Shown piece after piece: positions 43,904 through 52,564 of a stretch of DNA of 64,000 nucleotides. The stretch is from Oscillatoria nigro-viridis PCC 7112 (GTDB taxonomy: Bacteria; Cyanobacteriota; Cyanobacteriia; Cyanobacteriales; Microcoleaceae). The stretch is taken from NCBI RefSeq assembly GCF_000317475.1, contig NC_019729.1:5594501-5658500 (forward strand). Direction: 5' to 3'. The position numbers were made by a program, and so were the translations under genes. Every line of letters begins with the position of its first letter. The stretch's first letter is position 1. The notes below the pieces were generated by a model. The model was not told the origin of the DNA, did not search any database, and worked only from the letters and a program-made list of their open reading frames with translations.

Positions 43904-44683
43904 ATGACACCAGTTTCTCCCCTACTCGTCGCCCAAATCACCGACACTCACTTGTTTGCAGAGCTCGATCGAGAATGGAAAGGCCTCTCAACAGCCCGCA
44001 CCCTCCAAGCAGTTCTCGATCGCCTGCAACAGATACAGCCGCCGCCCGACTTACTCCTACTCACAGGCGACTTGTCCCAAGACGAAACACCAGAATCCTA
44101 CCAGCGCCTCGTCTCCCTCATCGCCCCCCTACAAATTCCCGCCTACTGGATACCTGGGAACCACGACAACATCCCAGTCATGTCAGAAATCTTAAATCAG
44201 CCACCCCTTTCCCCAGAAAAATCATGGAAGCTGGGAAACTGGCAATTTCTGTTGCTTTCAAGTGTGGAAGCCGGATGCGACGGCGGGCGGCTTTCCCCAG
44301 ACAGCTTGCATTGGCTGGACTCTCAACTCCAACAAACCGGCGATCGACCTGTTATTATTGCCTTGCACCATCATCCTTTGCCGATCGACTGTGAAATCAT
44401 GGATGGAATGATGCTGCAGAATGCCGGTGAATTTTTGGCAATTGTCGATCGATATACTCAAATCAAAATCATTCTTTGCGGCCACATTCACCAAGAATTT
44501 CAACAACAGCGGGGCTCAGTTACCTACTTGGGGACACCCAGCACCTGCATCCAACTTTTACCGAAAAGTCATCCGATTATCCTTGACGAAATCCCTCCAG
44601 GATTTAGATTGCTTGAATTGGCGATCGACGGTACTTGGAAAACCAGAGTTGAGCGAGTTGTCGTACCATCGCCACCAGATTAA
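43904..44683 (+). CDS. cpdA: Metallophosphoesterase, 3',5'-cAMP phosphodiesterase CpdA type
   Basis: A 259-residue calcineurin-like phosphoesterase. Metal-binding motifs are in order: DTHLF, LTGDLSQD, GNHDN, ALHHHPLP and CGHIHQEF. This matches CpdA, which hydrolyses cAMP, although related enzymes act on other nucleotides. ATG 43904 (MTPVSPLLVAQITDTHLF) gives the family-length N-terminus; the frame is open further upstream but runs through a repeated sequence. No membrane or signal segment is visible, so it is cytosolic. Confidence 0.88.
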   Translation: MTPVSPLLVAQITDTHLFAELDREWKGLSTARTLQAVLDRLQQIQPPPDLLLLTGDLSQDETPESYQRLVSLIAPLQIPAYWIPGNHDNIPVMSEILNQPPLSPEKSWKLGNWQFLLLSSVEAGCDGGRLSPDSLHWLDSQLQQTGDRPVIIALHHHPLPIDCEIMDGMMLQNAGEFLAIVDRYTQIKIILCGHIHQEFQQQRGSVTYLGTPSTCIQLLPKSHPIILDEIPPGFRLLELAIDGTWKTRVERVVVPSPPD

Positions 44684-44877
44684 TTTTTTTCTTAAAAAAT
44701 TATATATCAAATTTACATTCTGTTGTCAATACATCAACAGATAGATTTCTTTTAGCAATCCCATCTTTTATGATATTTATTAATCATAAATTGCAGGCAT
44801 AGCTAGAGTGATCGGCAACGAACAAAAAATAAATATCTAGCAACTTTACAATTTACCAAACAGGAAAAACTAAATAT

Positions 44878-46356
44878 ATGTCTGAAGTCAATGGCGTCAT
44901 GATGCAGTATTTTCACTGGTACAATCCCGACGACGGCACCCTGTGGAATCAGCTAGCCGAATCTGCAAAAGATTTAGCAAAAATTGGCGTTACATCTCTT
45001 TGGTTGCCACCCGCTTATAAAGGAACCGGCGGCGGTATGGATGTCGGCTATGGCGTCTACGACTTATTCGATTTAGGTGAATTCGACCAAAAAGGGTCGG
45101 TACGCACGAAATACGGCACAAAAGATGAGTATTTGGCCGCGATTAAAGCTGCACAAGATGCTGGAATTCGGATTTATGCCGATGTTGTATTCAACCACAA
45201 ATTAGGTGCCGATGGAGAAGAAGAAGCGGAAGCCACACCCTTCAATCCCGACAACCGGAATGACACCGTAGGGGAATATCAAAAAATCAAAGCTTGGACG
45301 CATTTTACCTTTCCCGGCCGCAACAAAAAATATTCCAGCATGGAATGGCATTGGTGGCATTTTGACGCCATTGATTACAACGTTTACAACACAGAAACCC
45401 ATGCTATTTACCTGCTCAAAGGCAAAGAATTCGATCGAGGGGTAGACTTAGAAAAAGGCAACTTTGACTACCTCATGGGTTGCGACTTAGATATGGACAA
45501 CCCAGAAGTCACCGGGGAATTAAAATACTGGGGTGAGTGGTATGTCGATACAACAAACGTTGACGGCTTTCGCTTCGATGCCGTCAAACACGTAAAAGCA
45601 GAATTTTTCCAAGAATGGTTGGAACACGTTCGCCACTATGCCCAACGCGACCTATTTGCCGTAGGCGAATATTGGTCTTACGAAGTGGAAGCTTTGCACA
45701 GCTTCATTACAGCAACCGATGGTAAAGTCACCTTATTTGACGCACCTCTCCACTACAACTTCCACGCTGCTAGCAAGGCGGGCAACAGCTACGACTTGCG
45801 AACAATTTTTGATAACACCCTGGTTAAAGACCAACCAACCCTCGCTGTTACTTTGGTTGACAACCACGATTCACAACCCTTGCAATCCCTAGAATCAGTT
45901 GTCGAAGCTTGGTTTAAACCCCTTGCCTACGCTTTAATCTTGCTGCGAAGCGAAGGATATCCGTGCATTTTTTACCCGGACTATTACGGCGCTAACTATA
46001 AGGATACAGGAAACGATGGCAACGAATACGAGATTTGGTTAGACAAGCATCAATTTATGCTTGATAAATTCTTGTTAGCGCGCCAAACTTATTCCTACGG
46101 CAATCAGTACGATTACTTCGACCACGCCAACACTATTGGCTGGACGCGACTCGGAAATGAAGAACATCCGGGCGGCATGGCTGTGGTACTCAGTAACGGA
46201 GACGATGGCACCAAGTTTATGGAAGTCGGACAACCGAATCGAACTTATATTGACATCACCGAACACATCAAAGAACCAATCACAACTAATGACGATGGTT
46301 GGGCTGATTTTCGGTGTAACGCCGGTTCAGTTTCTGTCTGGGTTCCGCAGCCGTAA
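44878..46356 (+). CDS. Cytoplasmic alpha-amylase (GH13, AmyS-type)
   Basis: A 492-residue GH13 enzyme hydrolysing alpha-1,4-glucans, here presumably glycogen or maltodextrins. It opens MQYFHWYNPDDGTLWNQLAE and has the conserved regions DVVFNH, DGFRFDAVKH (nucleophile Asp), VGEYW (acid/base Glu) and LVDNHDSQP. The C-terminal beta domain ends SVSVWVPQ. The absence of a signal peptide marks the intracellular liquefying-type subgroup. The start ATG follows CAGGAAAAACTAAATAT. No other glycogen genes are adjacent. Confidence 0.93.
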   Translation: MSEVNGVMMQYFHWYNPDDGTLWNQLAESAKDLAKIGVTSLWLPPAYKGTGGGMDVGYGVYDLFDLGEFDQKGSVRTKYGTKDEYLAAIKAAQDAGIRIYADVVFNHKLGADGEEEAEATPFNPDNRNDTVGEYQKIKAWTHFTFPGRNKKYSSMEWHWWHFDAIDYNVYNTETHAIYLLKGKEFDRGVDLEKGNFDYLMGCDLDMDNPEVTGELKYWGEWYVDTTNVDGFRFDAVKHVKAEFFQEWLEHVRHYAQRDLFAVGEYWSYEVEALHSFITATDGKVTLFDAPLHYNFHAASKAGNSYDLRTIFDNTLVKDQPTLAVTLVDNHDSQPLQSLESVVEAWFKPLAYALILLRSEGYPCIFYPDYYGANYKDTGNDGNEYEIWLDKHQFMLDKFLLARQTYSYGNQYDYFDHANTIGWTRLGNEEHPGGMAVVLSNGDDGTKFMEVGQPNRTYIDITEHIKEPITTNDDGWADFRCNAGSVSVWVPQP

Positions 46357-46395
46357 GGACTGTGTTAAATTGATTTACTTCTCTGCCTAAAGTAG

Positions 46396-46412
46396 GGTGC
46401 GTACTCCGCACC
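46396..46412. terminator. Small hairpin after amylase gene
   Basis: GGTGCG-TACTC-CGCACC, 40 bases past the amylase stop. It lacks an immediate T-run, and the motif is a common genomic palindrome, so termination is tentative. Confidence 0.4.
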
Positions 46413-46558
46413 TTACCGCTATAATCAGTATATTAAACCACTTTTTTCTTTCACGATTTTGATGAAGGAAAATTTTTTGTAGTGAGGATTTTAGTCCTCT
46501 TTCTAGTATTATTTTTAGGCTATGCGATCGCGCAAAATCATTATTTAAATAAAAAAAT

Positions 46559-47335
46559 ATGAAACTTTCAGAAAAAGTTGCCGTTATTACCGGCGGTGGG
46601 TCGGGAATTGGTCGTGCAGCAGCAATTTTAATGGCCAGGGAAGGCGCAAAAGTTGCTATTGTCGATCGCATTTTAGAAACAGGGCAAGAAACCGTCCGCC
46701 AATTGGTCAGTGAAGGAGGCTGCGGGCTGGCTATTGCCGCAGATGTAGCGGATTGTCAGCAAATGCAACAGGCATTTCAAACAATTGTTGACGAATATCA
46801 AAGAATTGATATTGTGTTTGCAAATGCGGGTATTAACGGTGTATGGTCGCCGATAGAGGATATAGAACCGGATGAATGGGATCGGACAATTAACACCAAC
46901 CTCAGAGGAACATTTTTGACTGTTAAGTATGCTGTTCCTCATCTGAAAAAACAAGGAGGTTCGATTGTCATTACATCATCAATTAATGGCACCAGAAGTT
47001 TCAGGAAAGTTGGCGCCACCGCCTACGCTTGTACTAAAGCAGCCCAAGTAGCCTTTGCAAAAATGATAGCGCTAGAACTTGCTGCCAGCCAAATCAGAGT
47101 CAATGTTATCTGTCCGGGTGGGGTGCTGACTGCGATTGACGAAAGTACCACTAAGCGAAATCTCGATCGCATTCCAGTCTCGCCTGATTCCATTCAAGAC
47201 ATGATTCCTTTGACTGATAATACCGCCGGTTCTAGCGAAGAAATCGCCCAATCAGTGTTATTTCTGGTATCAGATGCCTCCAGCTTTACCACAGGTACTG
47301 AAGTCTGGATTGATGGTGGCGGTTCTTTGATTTAA
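46559..47335 (+). CDS. Short-chain dehydrogenase/reductase (SDR)
   Basis: A 258-residue classical SDR. NAD(P) motif VITGGGSGIGRAAAILM, NAG motif FANAGINGVWSPIED, the catalytic serine in ITSSINGTRSF, YxxxK in TAYACTKAAQVAF, and the C-terminal FTTGTEVWIDGGGSLI. An aspartate in AIVDRIL after strand 2 suggests NAD(H) preference. The substrate is unknown. It lies downstream of the amylase gene on the same strand but 202 bases away. Confidence 0.92.
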   Translation: MKLSEKVAVITGGGSGIGRAAAILMAREGAKVAIVDRILETGQETVRQLVSEGGCGLAIAADVADCQQMQQAFQTIVDEYQRIDIVFANAGINGVWSPIEDIEPDEWDRTINTNLRGTFLTVKYAVPHLKKQGGSIVITSSINGTRSFRKVGATAYACTKAAQVAFAKMIALELAASQIRVNVICPGGVLTAIDESTTKRNLDRIPVSPDSIQDMIPLTDNTAGSSEEIAQSVLFLVSDASSFTTGTEVWIDGGGSLI

Positions 47336-47517
47336 AATCTCAATAGTTTATTTTTATCACTCGGCGGTTGAAACCGCTTCTTGTCAAACGAAGTCCGCCT
47401 GCGCGGACTAAGAAATAAGAATGTCTAATGACTAAGCTGTTCCCCATCTTGCGTTATATTTTTCGGGCGGGCGAGACGCCCACCCCACAATAATTTTATC
47501 AAACTTAACTGTAAAAT

Positions 47518-48477
47518 TTAGATGCGCCTCAGCTTAACTCTCCATTGTTTTACAGCAGTTTGCAAGGTCTGCGGCAGCCACTTATCGTACTGAGGATAAA
47601 CTGGCAAACGCTGCACGAGTTGCCATCCCGCTGCAGCTAAAATTTCTGTTAAAGTTTGGTGTTGCAGGTGAGGATAATCGGGATTAACTTCATCCCGCGG
47701 CCCAATTCCGCCTAAATCTGTCGCACCTGCTTCTAAACAAGCAAGTAATATGTCTGGCTGTGCAACTAAATTGGGGGGAATTTGTAGGGCAATTTCAGGA
47801 GGTAAAATGCTGCGGGCGATCGCAATTACTTCGGGCATTTTTGTAGCATCAAAAACTTCACCGTCCCAAATTTGCTGATTTCCCGGACTGTGTGGCTGCA
47901 GGATAACTTCTTGAATGTGATTGCAGGGCGAATGAATGCGGGCGATCGCCTCTAATGTCTCAATCCAATCTGCCTCACTTTCCCCAATTCCCAGCAGCAA
48001 ACCTGTTGTAAACGGAATCTTTAATTCCCCAGCCCATTCTAACTGTTGCAGCCGCAGCGCCGGCACTTTACTCGGTGCGTGCCTGTGAACAGTTTGTAAC
48101 AAATGTGGGGCAAGCTGTTCTAGCATCAGCCCCATCGATACATTCACCTCTTTTAACAGTGCCATCTCCTCAAAGCTGAGCGGCCCCACATTAGTATGCG
48201 GCAAAAATCCCATAGCAAGTGCCAGTTCGCACAAGTCGTAAATCCGCTGCAACCAAGCTTTTCGCCGTTGACTGTGAGGGTGTACCTCGCCGCTGAGGAT
48301 GAGAATTTCAATTACACCTTGAGTTTGCAGCAGCAAAAGCTGTTTTTCGGCTTCTGCGAGTGTTAGCCAAGGACTTTGCAGCGGTTCTGCCCGAAAATTG
48401 CAATAGGTGCAGCGGTTAAAACACTCGTAAGTGGGAACCAGAGTATAAGCAGGGCTGTAGGTGACAGTGCGGGACAT
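47518..48477 (-). CDS. cofG: 7,8-didemethyl-8-hydroxy-5-deazariboflavin (FO) synthase subunit CofG
   Basis: A 319-residue radical SAM protein with CFNRCTYC (CxxxCxxC cluster motif near residue 19), then NFRAEP, VIEILILSGEVHPHSQRRKA, GLLLGIGESEADW and DLGGIGPRDEVNPDYPH, which are CofG hallmarks. With CofH it makes FO from a ribityl-pyrimidine and tyrosine. In cyanobacteria FO (8-HDF) serves as antenna of DNA photolyases, so a role in light-driven repair is likely. cofH is not adjacent. Divergent from psbA. Confidence 0.93.
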   Translation of the reverse strand: MSRTVTYSPAYTLVPTYECFNRCTYCNFRAEPLQSPWLTLAEAEKQLLLLQTQGVIEILILSGEVHPHSQRRKAWLQRIYDLCELALAMGFLPHTNVGPLSFEEMALLKEVNVSMGLMLEQLAPHLLQTVHRHAPSKVPALRLQQLEWAGELKIPFTTGLLLGIGESEADWIETLEAIARIHSPCNHIQEVILQPHSPGNQQIWDGEVFDATKMPEVIAIARSILPPEIALQIPPNLVAQPDILLACLEAGATDLGGIGPRDEVNPDYPHLQHQTLTEILAAAGWQLVQRLPVYPQYDKWLPQTLQTAVKQWRVKLRRI

Positions 48478-48839
48478 TCCTTGGGACTTTTATCGATCGG
48501 ACTTACGCAACAGCATATATCTGTGCATTGCGAGTTTTGTGGTTGGCGATCGCAACCCTTCATTTATCTTAACACTGACGCAAGTACGCAATCTCGTTGC
48601 CCAGGTAGATTATGAGTATTCTTCATTTGTGGGCGATCGTCCAAAAAATCCGCACTCTGCTTTTTAAAACCCCATACAGCAAGCCTTCTGGCTTATTATC
48701 AGCGCTGCTTATGGCATTCATAACAAAAACTGTGCTTAAAACCCCTTTACAAACTGAAATAAAAGCTTTATGTTTATTTACATGGCGGAACACAAAGCCG
48801 TCACGAACATTGAAAACCAAATAAAGCAATCATAAACAA
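48478..48839. other. cofG-psbA divergent intergenic region
   Basis: About 360 bases. It holds the psbA promoter candidate near its right end and GCGATCGCAA-type HIP1 near 48547. Frames over 48376-48829 look non-coding. The ~65-base leader of psbA after the promoter contains AAATAAAGCAATCATAAACAA and no strong Shine-Dalgarno. Confidence 0.6.
48746..48774 (+). promoter_or_regulatory. Candidate psbA promoter
   Basis: TTTACA (48746-48751) and TATGTT (48769-48774) are separated by 17 bases, a good sigma-70 spacing, about 65 bases upstream of the start codon. Long leaders are usual for light-regulated psbA genes. Confidence 0.55.
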
Positions 48840-49922
48840 ATGACAACGACCTTACAGCAGCGCGAAAGCGCCAACGTCTGGGAACGCTTTTGTGAGTGGG
48901 TAACATCAACCGACAACCGCATTTATGTAGGTTGGTTCGGAGTCTTGATGATTCCCACCCTGCTCAGCGCCACCATCTGCTACGTCATCGCCTTCATCGC
49001 TGCTCCTCCAGTGGACATCGACGGCATCCGCGAACCAGTAGCAGGTTCCTTAATGTACGGCAACAACATCATCACAGGTGCAGTTGTCCCCTCATCCAAC
49101 GCCATCGGCTTGCACTTCTACCCCATCTGGGAAGCAGCTTCCCTCGATGAGTGGCTGTACAACGGCGGCCCTTACCAATTGGTAATCTTCCACTTCCTGA
49201 TCGGTGTATTTTGCTACATGGGTCGCGAATGGGAACTGTCCTACCGCTTGGGAATGCGCCCTTGGATCTGCGATGCTTACTCTGCACCAGTAGCAGCAGC
49301 CACCGCAGTATTCTTGATCTACCCGATCGGACAAGGCTCCTTCTCTGACGGTATGCCCTTGGGTATCTCCGGTACATTCAACTTCATGATCGTGTTCCAA
49401 GCCGAGCACAACATCCTGATGCACCCCTTCCACATGTTGGGAGTTGCCGGTGTCTTCGGTGGTAGCTTGTTCTCCGCCATGCACGGTTCTTTAGTTACCT
49501 CTAGCTTGGTTCGCGAAACAACCGAAACCGAATCGCAAAACTACGGTTACAAATTCGGTCAAGAAGAAGAAACCTACAACATCGTCGCAGCCCACGGCTA
49601 CTTCGGTCGTTTGATTTTCCAATACGCTTCCTTCAACAACAGCCGTTCCTTGCACTTCTTGTTAGGTGCATGGCCAGTAGTCGGCATCTGGTTTACCGCT
49701 TTGGGTATCTCCACGATGGCGTTCAACTTGAACGGTTTCAACTTCAACCAATCGATTATCGACTCTCAAGGTCGCGTCATCAATACTTGGGCTGATGTCA
49801 TCAACCGCGCTAACTTGGGTATGGAAGTAATGCACGAGCGCAACGCTCACAACTTCCCGCTCGACTTGGCTGCTGCTGAAACCACTCCTGTAGCTTTGGT
49901 TGCTCCTTCTATCAACGGCTAA
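48840..49922 (+). CDS. psbA: Photosystem II reaction centre protein D1
   Basis: A 360-residue thylakoid protein with five membrane helices that binds P680 chlorophylls, pheophytin, QB and the Mn4CaO5 cluster. Ligands Asp170, Glu189, His190, His332, Glu333 and Asp342 are present, as is the C-terminal processing site after Ala344 (DLA|AAETT). Residue 130 is Glu (MGREWEL), the high-light/high-efficiency form that hydrogen-bonds pheophytin. Position 145 is Asp (WICDAYSAP), where the sequences I recall have Val. A promoter and an intrinsic terminator frame the gene, so it is monocistronic. Other psbA copies are expected elsewhere. Confidence 0.98.
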   Translation: MTTTLQQRESANVWERFCEWVTSTDNRIYVGWFGVLMIPTLLSATICYVIAFIAAPPVDIDGIREPVAGSLMYGNNIITGAVVPSSNAIGLHFYPIWEAASLDEWLYNGGPYQLVIFHFLIGVFCYMGREWELSYRLGMRPWICDAYSAPVAAATAVFLIYPIGQGSFSDGMPLGISGTFNFMIVFQAEHNILMHPFHMLGVAGVFGGSLFSAMHGSLVTSSLVRETTETESQNYGYKFGQEEETYNIVAAHGYFGRLIFQYASFNNSRSLHFLLGAWPVVGIWFTALGISTMAFNLNGFNFNQSIIDSQGRVINTWADVINRANLGMEVMHERNAHNFPLDLAAAETTPVALVAPSING

Positions 49923-49941
49923 GTTTTAGCTTTTGATTAGC

Positions 49942-49973
49942 AAAAAGCGCTCCTAGAAATAGGGGCGCTTTTT
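49942..49973 (+). terminator. Intrinsic terminator of psbA
   Basis: AAAAAGCGCTCCTA-GAAA-TAGGGGCGCTTTTT: a 14-bp stem with one G-T pair and a GAAA tetraloop, followed by TTGTTTT, 19 bases past the stop. Confidence 0.88.
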
Positions 49974-50496
49974 GTTTTGGGAAAAAAGGTTTTTTTAGGC
50001 TTTATATCAATTCCGGTAACACCGTTCGGGATGGTGAGTTGGGAGTGGGGAGTCGTCCGTGGGGGAATGTAGAATTGCGCGACCTTGACTCGATCATTCC
50101 GATGCAACCGGAAACGATATTATTCACATATCTAGTTCGGTAAAATAAGCGTTATAACTGGCTTTTTGCACCATTGTTAATAAGCCTTTCACGGGCGGGT
50201 TCTCCTGCCCAACCTCTACTCCCCACAAGAAAATTGAGTTTTTGTGGAACAGGCCCGACAGCCGGTGCGAGCGAGAAGGATGCAAGATGTGAGTTATAAA
50301 TTTTGTAGTGAGGACTTCAGTCCGAGCGAGTTTTATGAGAACTGAAGTCCTCACTATAAACCAATTTTATTCGGGTTTTTCTAGCGGTAATCATATGATT
50401 ACCGATTAATAACTAATAACTAATAACTAATGAGTGATGACTATCGAGTTTGATGATTCCGATGCAGCCGGAAACGAGATTAGCGGTAAGGATTCA
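49974..50496. other. Intergenic region upstream of cobL with long hairpin
   Basis: About 520 bases. 50306-50321 and 50341-50356 form a perfect 16-bp inverted repeat (TAGTGAGGACTTCAGT) around a 19-nt loop. A ~28-nt direct repeat (ATTCCGATGCAACCGGAAAC / ATTCCGATGCAGCCGGAAAC) lies at about 50095 and 50456. A short AACTAAT tandem repeat lies at 50409-50430. No gene is seen. Confidence 0.65.
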
Positions 50497-51705
50497 ATGC
50501 ACAAATGGCTTTCGGTGGTGGGGATTGGCGAAGATGGACTTTCGGGATTGAGTGCGATCGCCCGTTCTCTACTCTCTCGATCTCAAGTCGTTGTCGGCGG
50601 CGCCCGTCACCTAGCAATGCTACCAACCGACGACACCCGCGAACAATTGGTTTGGGCATCGCCTTTGCAGACAACAGTCGATGAAATCATCCGCCGCCGG
50701 GGACAGTCTGTGTGCGTGCTCGCAAGCGGCGATCCGATGTGTCACGGCATCGGCGTCACGCTGTCGCGCCAGATTCCTATTTCCGAAATGACTGTGATTC
50801 CCGCAGCATCGGCTTTTAGTCTTGCTTGCGCCCGTTTGGGTTGGCCGCTGGCCCAAGTTGAGACTTTCAGTTTGACAAATCGCCCGATCGCATCGATCGC
50901 CCTTGCTTTGTCCCCCGGCGCGCGCTTGCTGGTGTTGAGCGCTGACAGACATACGCCAGCAAAGGTGGCACAATTGTTGACGCAGCAGGGGTTTGGCAGC
51001 AGTTTGATGACTGTGTTCGAGCGGATGGGGTCGGAATCGGAACGGCGGAGCGAGGGGGTAGCAGCAGCCTGGAATGCAGCGGATTTGGCGGATTTGAACG
51101 CGATCGCGATCGCAGTTGCAGCCGATCGACAAACTCTTATCCTCCCCCGAACTGCCGGTTTGCCGGATGCTGCTTATCGCCACGACGGACAACTTACCAA
51201 GCGGGAGGTTAGAGCCGTTACTCTGTCAGCGTTAGCACCGGTTCCGGGAGAGTTGCTTTGGGATGTGGGGGCGGGCTGCGGCTCGATCGCGATCGAATGG
51301 ATGCGGAGTCATCCTCGGTGCAGGGCGATCGCGATCGAACGCCACCCAACTCGGCTGCAATACATCGCCGAAAATGCGTCTATTTTTGGCGTTCCCGAAC
51401 TCGAAATCGTTGCGGGAGAAGCGCCGGAAGCCCTGACAAATTTGCCGCAACCGGATGCTATTTTCATCGGCGGCGGTGTCACCGGAGAATCTGTGCTGGA
51501 AACTTGCTGGAATGCTTTAGGTGAAAGCGGCCGATTAGTTGTTAATGCAGTGACTATTGAGAGCGAACTTAAAGTGTTGCAGTGGCACGATCGTTATGGC
51601 GGGGAACTAATTAGAATTGGGATTCAGCGAGTAGGGGCGATCGGTTCTTTTCAGGGTTGGAAGCCGCTGGCACCGGTAACTCAGTGGGCGGTAGTTAAAA
51701 GGTAA
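50497..51705 (+). CDS. cobL: Precorrin-6Y C5,15-methyltransferase (CbiE/CbiT fusion)
   Basis: A 402-residue bifunctional enzyme of cobalamin synthesis. The N-terminal CbiE half has LSVVGIGEDGLSGLS, GGARHLAML and VLASGDPMCHGIG (tetrapyrrole methylase). The C-terminal CbiT half has LTKREVRAVTLSALAPVPGE, LLWDVGAGCGSIAIEW (SAM site), AIERHPTRLQYI and FIGGGVTG. It methylates C5 and C15 and decarboxylates the C12 acetate. I place the start at ATG 50497 (MHKWLSVVGIGEDG), which has TAAGGA upstream; GTG 50434/ATG 50437 would add a non-family ~20-residue tail. No cobalamin riboswitch is seen. Confidence 0.93.
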   Translation: MHKWLSVVGIGEDGLSGLSAIARSLLSRSQVVVGGARHLAMLPTDDTREQLVWASPLQTTVDEIIRRRGQSVCVLASGDPMCHGIGVTLSRQIPISEMTVIPAASAFSLACARLGWPLAQVETFSLTNRPIASIALALSPGARLLVLSADRHTPAKVAQLLTQQGFGSSLMTVFERMGSESERRSEGVAAAWNAADLADLNAIAIAVAADRQTLILPRTAGLPDAAYRHDGQLTKREVRAVTLSALAPVPGELLWDVGAGCGSIAIEWMRSHPRCRAIAIERHPTRLQYIAENASIFGVPELEIVAGEAPEALTNLPQPDAIFIGGGVTGESVLETCWNALGESGRLVVNAVTIESELKVLQWHDRYGGELIRIGIQRVGAIGSFQGWKPLAPVTQWAVVKR

Positions 51706-51769
51706 AAACGGTGAGAAAAGTAGTATAATATCAAACATAAAGATATTATCCAGTAATTGCAAAGTAATC

Positions 51770-52564
51770 GTGACTGAAGAGAACCTATACCTCAAAAGAT
51801 TCCTAGACCCCGTAAAACTTTGCAGACGGTACAAGCCCAAATTCGGGCTAGGCAATAGAGAGGAAGGATTGGATCTGGCACGGTTCTTATCAATCTACGG
51901 AGCCGATCCTTTTTACTCATGGATTGGTCTTGATTCAGATTTGATGTACGCTGCTCACAAAGCCGCTGGTGGCATGACCTCGGTTTATCGACAAATTGGG
52001 AAAGGTTGTGAAAATTTATTCAGACAAATAATAATAGATCGAGCAGGATACGAAGATCCCAAATATGCCATGTGGTCTTACGTTGCGAAGACCAAAAACG
52101 ACAAGGACAAAACTTTGTCGTTGGATGCTCGGCTAGAACTGAGCGAAATTCAAAATCTTGAGGTTAGAGGAAGAGTTATTCAGTGGATAGCGGACTACAG
52201 CAGTTTTCTTAAGGTTCCTGCCCCAGCAAAGGGAGCCGTATTTGAAGTTCGGCAAGGATACAAAAGTAAAGACAGCAAGAGACAAAATGCTGACATAGAT
52301 AATATTGCTGTTGCTTGGGCAAACGGCTACCTGCCAGTCTTTGCAATTTTTTCTTCTCAGATTGATGTCGATTTAGTACTACGCTATCGAAACAGCTGTG
52401 GAGGAATCCTGATTGGCACAACATCGGGCAGCAATCAAATTTCGCTGTTTGTTTTTTCCCAGGAAATTTTAGGCTATGATTTGGCAGATTTTTTTCGCCG
52501 AAATTCTGAGGCAATCAAAAGCGAAATTTACACCACATTGGCAGTTTTACTAAGTGCAGACTGA
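51770..52564 (+). CDS. Putative type II restriction endonuclease
   Basis: A 264-residue protein starting with GTG 51770. No close family is recognised. The segment GAVFEVRQGYKSKDSKRQNA followed by DIDNIAVAW looks like a PD-(D/E)XK core variant: hydrophobic strand, Glu, Arg/Gln in place of the usual Lys, then a helix with SKRQNAD. ALSO upstream is SWIGLDSDLMYAAHKAAGGM. It overlaps the following DNA methyltransferase start by one base, the standard restriction-modification arrangement, so nuclease identity is inferred mainly from context. Codon use looks more AT-rich than cobL, consistent with horizontal gain. Confidence 0.65.
   Translation: MTEENLYLKRFLDPVKLCRRYKPKFGLGNREEGLDLARFLSIYGADPFYSWIGLDSDLMYAAHKAAGGMTSVYRQIGKGCENLFRQIIIDRAGYEDPKYAMWSYVAKTKNDKDKTLSLDARLELSEIQNLEVRGRVIQWIADYSSFLKVPAPAKGAVFEVRQGYKSKDSKRQNADIDNIAVAWANGYLPVFAIFSSQIDVDLVLRYRNSCGGILIGTTSGSNQISLFVFSQEILGYDLADFFRRNSEAIKSEIYTTLAVLLSAD

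Noticed and set aside
50497-50560. Possible cobalamin riboswitch upstream of cobL
   Set aside because: No B12-box or matching stem set could be found in 49974-50496; the only strong structure is a simple repeated hairpin.
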